A stretch of 52,281 nucleotides of DNA, taken from assembly GCA_050700835.1 (NCBI GenBank), contig JBOHDX010000022.1, positions 1-52,281 on the forward strand, in the 5' to 3' direction. The translations under genes and the position numbers were made by a program. Of the stretch, positions 44,250-50,390 are shown piece by piece. The notes under the pieces were generated by a model that was not told where the DNA came from, did no database searches, and worked only from the letters and a program-made list of their open reading frames with translations. This DNA is from JBOHDX01 sp050700835. GTDB lineage: Bacteria > Actinomycetota > Actinomycetes > Propionibacteriales > Nocardioidaceae. Position 1 is the first letter of the stretch. Each line of letters starts with the position of its first letter.

Positions 44250-44852
44250 TCAGCCGGTGAGCTTGGCGCGACGCCGGGCGGCCAGCTCGTCATGCTGGTC
44301 GTCCGACGGCTCCTGCGCTGCCCGCTCGCTCGGCAGGTCGGCGAGGGAGCCCTCGATCTCGCGCCACACGCCGCCGATCGCGATGCCGAACACACCCTGA
44401 CCACCCTGCAGCAGATCGATGATCTCGTCGGCGGACCGGCACTCGTAGATGCTCGCCCCGTCGCTCATCAAGGTGACGCGGGTGAGGTCGTCGGTGCCGC
44501 GCTCACGCAGGTGCTGCACGGCCTGACGTATCTGCTGCAGCGAGACACCGGCGTCGAGAAGGCGCTTGATGATCTTGAGCAGCAGGATGTCGCGGAAGGA
44601 GTAGAGCCGCTGGGTGCCCGACCCGGTCGCGGGTCGCACGGTCGGCTCGACGAGCCCGGTGCGAGCCCAGTAGTCGAGCTGTCGGTAGGTGATCCCGGCG
44701 GCGGAGCACGCGGTGGGCCCGCGGAACCCGACGTCGTCGGCCATCGGCGCGAGGTCGTCGTCGAAGAGCAGGCCCTGCTCGCCTGCCTTGGCCGCCGCGT
44801 TCGCGGCTGCGGCACTCATCGTGTCCGCGTTGTCTTCACCGGTGCCCTTCAC
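44250..44852 (-). CDS. MerR family transcriptional regulator (Rv1830-like)
   Basis: 200 residues. Winged-helix MerR DNA-binding domain at about 40-110: SAAGITYRQLDYWARTGLVEPTV and RLYSFRDILLLKIIKRLLDAGVSLQQI. The C-terminal part (about 130-185) is a small unrecognised effector or dimer domain. By gene order between the bifunctional nuclease and gcvP it corresponds to M. tuberculosis Rv1830, a paralogue of ftsR. The GTG at 44852 has GGAGG five bases upstream; the frame is open to 44939, but those residues look non-coding. Two palindromes upstream at 44991-45065 are candidate operators. Confidence 0.85.
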   Translation of the reverse strand: MKGTGEDNADTMSAAAANAAAKAGEQGLLFDDDLAPMADDVGFRGPTACSAAGITYRQLDYWARTGLVEPTVRPATGSGTQRLYSFRDILLLKIIKRLLDAGVSLQQIRQAVQHLRERGTDDLTRVTLMSDGASIYECRSADEIIDLLQGGQGVFGIAIGGVWREIEGSLADLPSERAAQEPSDDQHDELAARRRAKLTG

Positions 44853-44990
44853 CACGACCTCCGAAGTCTGTGAACGCCCTGCGCTCGGGGTGGGACGGCC
44901 TACAGCCGTGGAGTTACAGGGGCGATGTTCCTCCGTCACGGTACGGCCGCGCGACAGGTCAGGTCAACGACATCGAGCGGACTGGTACGC

Positions 44991-45033
44991 GTGTCCGACA
45001 ACCCTCAACCAGAGGTTGAGGGTTGTCGGACAC
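44991..45033. promoter_or_regulatory. Operator-like palindrome 1 with AACCCTC-N11-GAGGGTT core
   Basis: Perfect 20-base arms GTGTCCGACAACCCTCAACC (44991-45010) and complement (45014-45033), 3-base loop. Core half-sites at 45000-45006 and 45018-45024. It could also terminate the nuclease transcript. Confidence 0.6.
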
Positions 45034-45034
45034 G

Positions 45035-45065
45035 GCCAACCCTCAACTCGTACTCGAGGGTTGGC
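45035..45065. promoter_or_regulatory. Operator-like palindrome 2 with the same core and spacing
   Basis: GCCAACCCTC (45035-45044) and GAGGGTTGGC (45056-45065), 11-base spacer AACTCGTACTC. Half-sites and spacer length equal palindrome 1, but the spacer sequence is different, so the match is not just duplication. Centres are 38 bases apart. Confidence 0.6.
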
Positions 45066-45083
45066 GAAGGGACCGTCACGCTG

Positions 45084-45554
45084 TTACTTGTCGTGCTCGA
45101 AGTCCTCCGGCGTGATGTGGTCGAGGAACTCGCGGAACTTCTCCACCTCGGCCTCTTCCTCCTCGGGCACGTTGACCCCGGACTCGCCTAGCACCTCCTC
45201 CGCGCACAGGATCCGGCTGCCGGTTCGCAGGGCCAGCGCGATCGAGTCGGACGGGCGAGCACTGATCTCCACGCCGGATTCAAACACCAGGAGGGCGAAG
45301 AAGACGTTGTCCTTGACCTCGGTGATCCGCACCTCGGTCAGCTCCTGCTCGAACGCTTCGAGCACGTCACGCAGCAGATCGTGGGTCAGCGGGCGAGGCG
45401 GTACGACGCCTTGCTGCGCAAAGGCGATCGCGGTCGCTTCGACCGCACCGATCCAGATCGGCAGATAGCGCGCGCCATCCACCTCGCGGAGCAGGACGAG
45501 TGGCTGGTTGGTGGGCATCTCCACCCGGACTCCGACCACATCGACCTCACGCAC
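45084..45554 (-). CDS. Bifunctional nuclease family protein (DUF151)
   Basis: 156 residues of the bifunctional nuclease/DUF151 fold: REVDVVGVRVEM, LPIWIGAVEATAIAFAQQG, RPLTHDLL, DNVFFALLVF, SARPSDSIALALR, then an acidic C-terminal tail (EEEEAEVEK). Rv1829 of M. tuberculosis holds the same place. Plant members have RNase and DNase activity; bacterial role is unclear. The GTG at 45554 sits six bases after TACCGT, thus a leaderless start. Confidence 0.88.
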   Translation of the reverse strand: MREVDVVGVRVEMPTNQPLVLLREVDGARYLPIWIGAVEATAIAFAQQGVVPPRPLTHDLLRDVLEAFEQELTEVRITEVKDNVFFALLVFESGVEISARPSDSIALALRTGSRILCAEEVLGESGVNVPEEEEAEVEKFREFLDHITPEDFEHDK

Positions 45555-45560
45555 GCGACC

Positions 45561-45566
45561 ACGGTA
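45561..45566 (-). promoter_or_regulatory. -10 hexamer TACCGT, leaderless start of the bifunctional nuclease
   Basis: TACCGT on the minus strand, six bases (GGTCGC), GTG at 45554. Confidence 0.5.
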
Positions 45567-45616
45567 CCCCGGCGGGCGGCGCAGGCGCAGACGGTGGGCT
45601 GACTGCTACGGCGACG

Positions 45617-46348
45617 TCAACCGTTGGAGCGAAGGCCGTTTCGTACAAGGCTGGTGTGCAGCCGGATCGACAGGGCGGCCAGGTGCCGGACGGTATCGTC
45701 GGCGCGCCCCTTCGCCCCCGGATCTCGCTGTCGGAGCAGCGGAAGGACGATCTGCTCGAACAACCCGACCTCGCGGTCCGCGGCGGTCTTGAAGGCGCGC
45801 AGATGCCGCGGCTCCAGCCCGTAGGCCGCCAGCTCGGCGACGGTCTTGGCGATGACGACCGCTGACTCGTCGTAGTGGCCCCTGGAGCTGTGCGGTCGAA
45901 TCAGGCCGTACTGCTCGATCTGGTCGAGCAGCGCATCATCGATCTCGGCCGCCTCGGCCACCTCGGCGCGCAGCAGCCGCAGGTCCGACGTGTCACGGCT
46001 CAGCGTTGCTGCCGTGGGATAGGCGTCGTCGGCCAACACGATCCGTGGCACCCGCGGGCGGCCGCCTTCGGAGTCCGGCTCGAGGCCGCGGTCGAGGGCC
46101 TCGAGGTTCTCGCGGATCTTCTTCAGCGGGTAGAACGAGTCCCGCTGGGCGGTCAGGACGTAACGCAGCCGCTCGACGTCGTCCGGAGAGAACTTGCGGT
46201 AGCCGGACGGGGTCCGCTGCGGATCGACCAGTCCCTCGGTCTCGAGGTAGCGGATCTTGGAGATCGTGACGTCTGGGAAGTCGGCGCGTAGAGCGGCCAG
46301 TACCTCTCCGATGCTCATCCGACCCCGGGACGGCACCGCCGCAGTCAC
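45617..46348 (-). CDS. ftsR: MerR family regulator FtsR-like (Rv1828-like)
   Basis: 243 residues. The MerR domain at the start reads MSIGEVLAALRADFPDVTISKIRYLETEGLVDPQRTPSGYRKFS, with an extended spacer between the first helices as in the Rv1828/FtsR group, then PLKKIRENLEALDRG, and a second winged-helix-like C-terminal domain (LLDQIEQYGLI). In C. glutamicum FtsR activates ftsZ; here only position and domain layout support the name. The GTG overlaps the garA stop by four bases, so garA and ftsR are co-translated. Confidence 0.85.
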   Translation of the reverse strand: MTAAVPSRGRMSIGEVLAALRADFPDVTISKIRYLETEGLVDPQRTPSGYRKFSPDDVERLRYVLTAQRDSFYPLKKIRENLEALDRGLEPDSEGGRPRVPRIVLADDAYPTAATLSRDTSDLRLLRAEVAEAAEIDDALLDQIEQYGLIRPHSSRGHYDESAVVIAKTVAELAAYGLEPRHLRAFKTAADREVGLFEQIVLPLLRQRDPGAKGRADDTVRHLAALSIRLHTSLVRNGLRSNG

Positions 46349-46866
46349 GAGATGGACCCCCCGGAATGGCTCGGGAAGTAGACGAGGCGGTACTTGCCGA
46401 TCTGCACCTCGTCACCACCGCTGAGCTCGATCTCGTCGATCCGATCCCGGTTGACGTAGGTCCCGTTGAGACTGCCGACGTCGCTCACGGTGTAGCCGCC
46501 GGCACCGCGGCGGAAGACCGCGTGGCGACGCGAGACGGTGACGTCGTCGAGGAAGATGTCGCTGTCGGGGTGGCGTCCGGCCGACACCTCGTCGGTGTCG
46601 AGGAGGAACCGGCTGCCCGCGCTCGGTCCGCGCTGCACCACCAGCAGGGCGCTGCCCACGGGAAGCGCGTCCAGTGCGGCGGTGTCCGCCGCACTGAGCT
46701 CGCTGGCTCCGCCTTCGAGGTCGAGTGCGCCGGGGCCCAGCGAGATCGTCGACGTCGACTCGGACGTGCCGTCCCCGGCCGGCTCGGCGATCAGCCGGTG
46801 CCCGCACTGGGAGCAGAACCGAGCGGCGGCGGGGTTCTCGTGCCCGCACTCAGTGCAGAACGGCAT
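46345..46866 (-). CDS. garA: GarA-like FHA protein with N-terminal zinc ribbon
   Basis: 173 residues. The N-terminus is a zinc ribbon (FCTECGHENPAAARFCSQCG, two CxxC), then a Ser/Thr-rich stretch TSESTSTIS where GarA of mycobacteria has its phospho-acceptor Thr-Thr, then the FHA domain (SRFLLDTDEVSAGRHPDSDIFLDDVTVSRRHA, SLNGTYVNRDRI). GarA binds and inhibits 2-oxoglutarate dehydrogenase and NAD-glutamate dehydrogenase until phosphorylated by PknB/PknG; no kinase is in the window. The ATG at 46866 is preferred over TTG 46875 in the same frame. Overlaps ftsR. Confidence 0.85.
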   Translation of the reverse strand: MPFCTECGHENPAAARFCSQCGHRLIAEPAGDGTSESTSTISLGPGALDLEGGASELSAADTAALDALPVGSALLVVQRGPSAGSRFLLDTDEVSAGRHPDSDIFLDDVTVSRRHAVFRRGAGGYTVSDVGSLNGTYVNRDRIDEIELSGGDEVQIGKYRLVYFPSHSGGSIS

Positions 46867-46873
46867 GAACACC

Positions 46874-46904
46874 AACTCTCAATGAGCAGTGGAGGTTGAA
46901 GGTT
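46874..46904. promoter_or_regulatory. Degenerate CTCAA/TTGAAGG element in front of garA
   Basis: AACTCTC (46874-46880) and GAAGGTT (46898-46904) resemble the AACCCTC / GAGGGTT half-sites near the second MerR gene, but spacing is 17 not 11 and two bases differ. Confidence 0.3.
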
Positions 46905-46982
46905 GTGCGTGAAACCTACGTGCCGGGCCTATGCATGGTCAACCGGATCGCCGCGCGCGGACCATCCTCGTCGCGTCCTGTC

Positions 46983-47040
46983 CGAGATCGCACTTCGGGG
47001 TCCGGGCCGGGCGAGAATGGCGCCTCGAAATGTGATCTCG
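46983..47040. repeat. Palindrome of the GAGATCACA family, copy 2
   Basis: Left arm CGAGATCGCACTTCGGGG, right arm CGCCTCGAAATGTGATCTCG, loop about 20 bases; three mismatches, two of them G-U compatible. Shares both ends with copy 1 at 19574-19637. Lies between gcvH and garA. Confidence 0.65.
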
Positions 47041-47071
47041 CCGCGTGCCGGATCGACAGGTGATGCGCGCG

Positions 47072-47449
47072 CTATGCCTGCGTGTGGGAGGAGTAGGCGG
47101 ACGCGTCCATCAGGTCGTCCGTCGCGCCTGCCTCGTCGAGGGTGACGGTGATGAGCCACCCGTCGCCGTAGGGGTCGGAGTTGACAAGCTCGGGCGTCTG
47201 GTCGAGCGCCTCGTTGCGGCTGGCGACGACGCCGGCCACCGGGGCGTACAGGTCGCTGACGGACTTGGTGGACTCGAGCTCCCCGATCGAGCTCCCGGGA
47301 GCGATGGTGTCGCCGATCTCCGGCAACGCCACGTAGACGATGTCGCCAAGCTGGCCCTGGGCGTAGTCGGTGATGCCCACCGTGGCGGTGTCGCCGTCGA
47401 CGCGGACCCACTCGTGCTCGGCGGTGTACTTCAGGTCCTGCGGCTCCAC
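47072..47449 (-). CDS. gcvH: Glycine cleavage system H protein
   Basis: 125-residue lipoyl carrier of the glycine cleavage system: YTAEHEWVRVDGDTATVGITDYAQ at the start and ESTKSVSDLYAPVAG with the lipoylated Lys at about residue 62. It accepts the aminomethyl group from GcvP. GTG start with AGGAGG before it; the start is 36 bases after the stop of the DUF881 gene upstream. Its partner gcvP is separated by four genes, as in M. tuberculosis. Confidence 0.93.
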   Translation of the reverse strand: MEPQDLKYTAEHEWVRVDGDTATVGITDYAQGQLGDIVYVALPEIGDTIAPGSSIGELESTKSVSDLYAPVAGVVASRNEALDQTPELVNSDPYGDGWLITVTLDEAGATDDLMDASAYSSHTQA

Positions 47450-47485
47450 GGCATCCTCCTGGTGTGCTGGCGCCGGGCTCGGCGG

Positions 47486-48226
47486 TCACTGCGACGGCTG
47501 AGCGTACTGGGGTTGCCGAGCCTGGGCCAGGGCAGTGATGTCGAGTTGGGTCGACTCCTGGATGGACACGCTGCCGCCGATGGCGCGAACCTCGTCGCCG
47601 AGACCTCCCGGGAAGTCGACCGCCGAGCCGAGCGTCTGCGCGGACCCGATGGCTTCGATCACGTAGGGCGCCTGCAGGACTCTTCCGTCCGCGGTGACGC
47701 CGTTCTCGGCGTCGGAGAAATAGGTCTGCGCCACTACGCGGACGTCGTCGTTGATCGAGATCGCTTCGGCCCCGGCGTCTCGCAGCTCTTCGACCGCCTC
47801 TAGCAGCGTCGCCGCCGAGACGGCGTTCTTGGGATCGGAGATGGTGATCCGGACCCCTGGGCCGGCGGCCGGGACGGTGCCGTTCAAGAGGGCCAACGTC
47901 GCGGCCTGGTCGCGTGCGTCTTGAAGGGCGGCCTTGTTCTTGTCCTTGGACGTCTGCAAACCCTGCAGCGTGGTGCGCAGTCCCGTCAGCTGCTTGTCGG
48001 CTCGTGAGCTCGCCGCCCCGAGCGAGTCGAGCAGCTGGACCAGATCGCCTCGGCGGGCGCCGGAGTAGGCGGTGTTGGTGTCGTTGGCCCGCACCTGCAC
48101 GACCGCGGCGAAGCCGAGAACCGCCAGCAGCACGGCGACGATCACCTGGCCGCGCGACGGCCGGGCCGTCAGACCGGCCCACAGCCGACGACGGCCCGGC
48201 GTCGAGTCGTCCTTCTGGTCAGGCAT
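47486..48226 (-). CDS. DUF881 family protein (downstream copy)
   Basis: 246-residue membrane-anchored protein of DUF881. One hydrophobic helix near residue 30 (QVIVAVLLAVLGFAAVVQVRA), a coiled coil (about 55-95), then the DUF881 domain (LNGTVPAAGPGVRITISDPKN, LLEAVEELRDAGAEAISINDDVRVVAQTYF). Function unknown; such pairs flanking DUF1290 are common in actinobacteria, near cell-envelope and division genes. The ATG at 48226 overlaps the stop of the DUF1290 gene by eight bases. Confidence 0.88.
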   Translation of the reverse strand: MPDQKDDSTPGRRRLWAGLTARPSRGQVIVAVLLAVLGFAAVVQVRANDTNTAYSGARRGDLVQLLDSLGAASSRADKQLTGLRTTLQGLQTSKDKNKAALQDARDQAATLALLNGTVPAAGPGVRITISDPKNAVSAATLLEAVEELRDAGAEAISINDDVRVVAQTYFSDAENGVTADGRVLQAPYVIEAIGSAQTLGSAVDFPGGLGDEVRAIGGSVSIQESTQLDITALAQARQPQYAQPSQ

Positions 48227-48551
48227 GGAACAGGTGCCTCCGGATGGCAGCGACGTTGGAGAAGATGCGGATCCCGAGTACGACAACGACCGCGGTCGAC
48301 AGCTCGCTGCCCACCCCGAGCTGGTCGCCGAGGAACACGATCAGCGCCGCCACCAGAACGTTGGAGATGAATGACACGACGAAGACCTTGTCGTCGAAGA
48401 TCCCGTCGAGGTACGCCCGCAGGGCTCCGAACACCGCGTCCAGGGCAGCCACCACGGCGATCGGCAGGTAGGCCTGGAGGTCGGACGGGACGGTCGGGTG
48501 TGCGATGAGACCGAGCACGATGCCGACGACGAGTCCGGCTACGGCGATCAC
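48219..48551 (-). CDS. sbp: Small basic protein, DUF1290 family
   Basis: 110 residues with three hydrophobic helices (IAVAGLVVGIVLGLIAHP, LPIAVVAALDAVFGALRAYL, VSFISNVLVAALIVFLGDQLG). DUF1290/Sbp proteins accompany DUF881 genes and, in Bacillus, lie near the division genes; the role is unclear. GTG start overlaps the stop of the upstream DUF881 gene by four bases (GTGA). Confidence 0.9.
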   Translation of the reverse strand: MIAVAGLVVGIVLGLIAHPTVPSDLQAYLPIAVVAALDAVFGALRAYLDGIFDDKVFVVSFISNVLVAALIVFLGDQLGVGSELSTAVVVVLGIRIFSNVAAIRRHLFHA

Positions 48552-49399
48552 GGCGCAACTCCTCGGTCGTGGGCGTACCTGACCCGCAGCGGCGGTGACC
48601 CCGGGAGGGACAGCGAGTCGTGGTTAGACATGTCGAACCGCATGCCGAAGTTCGTCTCCAGATCCAACCATGTCTGCCCGGCGGTGGTGTTGGCGAACTG
48701 ACCCTGCAGGGTGTCGGGGTTGCCGATGGCGGACACCGTGTAGGGCGGGATCAGGGAACGGTAGTTCACCGTGATCGCCTGGCCCGCGGTTCTGATCGCG
48801 GTCAATGGGTCGATCCGGTTGCCGTTGATCGCGATCGCCTCGGCGCCGGCCTGCCATAAGCCGTTGACCAGCAACTGCAGGTCGCTGTCACGGATGACGC
48901 CTTCGTTTCCCGCCCCGGCGGGAGCGCTGGCCACCACGATCCGCACACCGGGACCGGTCACCGGCCCCACACCGGCGAGAACCTTGGCGGTGCGCAGCGC
49001 GGCCAGCAGATCGGCTCCCGACGCGCCGCCACCGACGGTTCCCTGGAGCGCATTGATCTGCCTGGTGAGCGTCTTGATCTGTGCCTGCTGGTCGGCGATA
49101 CCTGCCTGGGCACTGTGGATCTGGTCGATCAGGCCGTTGCGCTCGCGGGCGGCAGAGGGTTCGTTGGCTCGAGTCTGGGCGGCGGACAACGCAACCAGCG
49201 AACCGAACACGGCCACCACGACGACGGCCGCCAGTCGCATCCGCGGCCGCTGCGGCCGGTCTCGACGGGCGGCCACGACGGCGTAGTCCTCGTCGATGGT
49301 GTTGCGCATGATCTGGCCGAGCAGGTCGGGATGTGGGGCGCCGGGCGGGGGTGCTGGCGCCCGCCCGTGCGCATCGAAGAGTCGTCGTGCCCACGCCAC
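48548..49399 (-). CDS. DUF881 family protein (upstream copy)
   Basis: 283 residues, paralogous to the other DUF881 protein. Cytoplasmic N-terminal tail of about 50 residues, one hydrophobic helix (MRLAAVVVVAVFGSLVALSA), a coiled coil (IADQQAQIKTLTRQINALQ), then the DUF881 core (VTGPGVRIVVASAPAG, LQLLVNGLWQAGAEAIAINGNRI, YTVSAIGNPDTLQGQF). Position matches M. tuberculosis Rv1823. GTG start at 49399; 30 bases separate it from the end of the phosphatidyltransferase gene. Confidence 0.88.
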   Translation of the reverse strand: MAWARRLFDAHGRAPAPPPGAPHPDLLGQIMRNTIDEDYAVVAARRDRPQRPRMRLAAVVVVAVFGSLVALSAAQTRANEPSAARERNGLIDQIHSAQAGIADQQAQIKTLTRQINALQGTVGGGASGADLLAALRTAKVLAGVGPVTGPGVRIVVASAPAGAGNEGVIRDSDLQLLVNGLWQAGAEAIAINGNRIDPLTAIRTAGQAITVNYRSLIPPYTVSAIGNPDTLQGQFANTTAGQTWLDLETNFGMRFDMSNHDSLSLPGSPPLRVRYAHDRGVAP

Positions 49400-49429
49400 G
49401 GGGTCATGGTGTCACGGGACGTGCGCGCG

Positions 49430-50026
49430 TCAGTGGGTCACGGGCGGCAGCGTGGCGAGCAGCTTGCGGACCTGCCAGAAGTACAGGACTCCAGCCCACC
49501 AGTACAGCGCGGTGCCCCAAATCGCGAAGGCCCACCCGAACACGTTGGCCAGGGAGGCCACCTTGCCGGTGCCGTCGCCCAGCAGCAGCAGCGGGAAGGC
49601 GTACAGCAGGTTGGCGGTGGCGGCCTTGCCGAGGAAGTGCACCGGAAGGGCACTGTAACCCCGGGTGCGCAGCAACGGCACGACACCGAAGAGCAAGACG
49701 TCGCGAAGCGGCAGGATCACCGCGAGCCAGACCGGGATGATGCCCCGGATCGCGAGTCCGACCACCACGGCGAGGATGTACAACCGGTCCGCCACCGGAT
49801 CCAGGATCTGACCAAGCTTGGACGTCTGGTTGAGCGTCCGAGCGAGCTTGCCGTCCAGGTAGTCGGTGACACCTGAGGCGGCGAGCACGACAAGCGCCAG
49901 CAGGTCACGATGAGGGCCGAGCACAAAGTAGAGGAACAACGGAACACCGAGCAGACGCAGGATGCTCAGTGCGTTGGGGATGGTCCAGATCCGGTCCAGC
50001 GACGCGTCCTCGCGCTCATCGCTCAC
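49430..50026 (-). CDS. CDP-alcohol phosphatidyltransferase
   Basis: 198-residue integral membrane enzyme of phospholipid synthesis (phosphatidylglycerophosphate synthase / cardiolipin synthase-like). Catalytic motif D-x2-D-G-x2-A-R-x8-G-x3-D-x3-D is complete, from DYLDGKLAR to GQILDPVAD (about residues 56-79). Several membrane helices follow. Rv1822 (pgsA2) has the same position. Acceptor alcohol cannot be told from sequence. GTG start after GGAGGACTCG. Confidence 0.9.
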   Translation of the reverse strand: MSDEREDASLDRIWTIPNALSILRLLGVPLFLYFVLGPHRDLLALVVLAASGVTDYLDGKLARTLNQTSKLGQILDPVADRLYILAVVVGLAIRGIIPVWLAVILPLRDVLLFGVVPLLRTRGYSALPVHFLGKAATANLLYAFPLLLLGDGTGKVASLANVFGWAFAIWGTALYWWAGVLYFWQVRKLLATLPPVTH

Positions 50027-50104
50027 CGAGTCCTCCGTCTCCCACGCGGGTGGGTGCTGCTGGCTGTCACGTGGTCGGTCAGGTCGTCAGATGGAGGACC
50101 AAGG

Positions 50105-50353
50105 CTACCGGGACGCGCTGTCCTCACGCCGCAGGCGTGCTGACGGATTGCTCAGCAGCCGGCTGGGCGAGACGTAGTGACGCAGCGCGACGAGGACCGC
50201 CACTCTGGCGAGCAGGTAACCGACGCCGAGGCGGCCGGCACCTCGATGACCGCGAGGGGTGTCGCCGAGGAATCCGCCCTTCGCCGAGGCGCTCGCAAGC
50301 AGGACGAGCAGGATGCCGCAGACGGGGTACGAAGGATTGCTCCGCTCAAGCAC
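50105..50353 (-). CDS. Hypothetical small membrane protein
   Basis: 82 codons with mostly G/C third positions, ATG start, two hydrophobic segments (VCGILLVLLASASA, GVGYLLARVAVLVALRHYV) and a basic C-terminus. No family recognised and no clear ribosome site. The opposite strand also has an open frame (50177-50617), with hydrophilic, non-repetitive residues, less protein-like. Weak call between the phosphatidyltransferase and the HNH gene; the rest of 50027-50390 holds nothing else I can name. Confidence 0.35.
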   Translation of the reverse strand: MLERSNPSYPVCGILLVLLASASAKGGFLGDTPRGHRGAGRLGVGYLLARVAVLVALRHYVSPSRLLSNPSARLRREDSASR

Positions 50354-50390
50354 TTGCTGGGTATCTACTCCGCCGTCTCGCCGTGGCGGC

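Noticed and set aside
47450..47485. Glycine riboswitch before gcvH
   Set aside because: 36 bases between genes, filled by the ribosome site.
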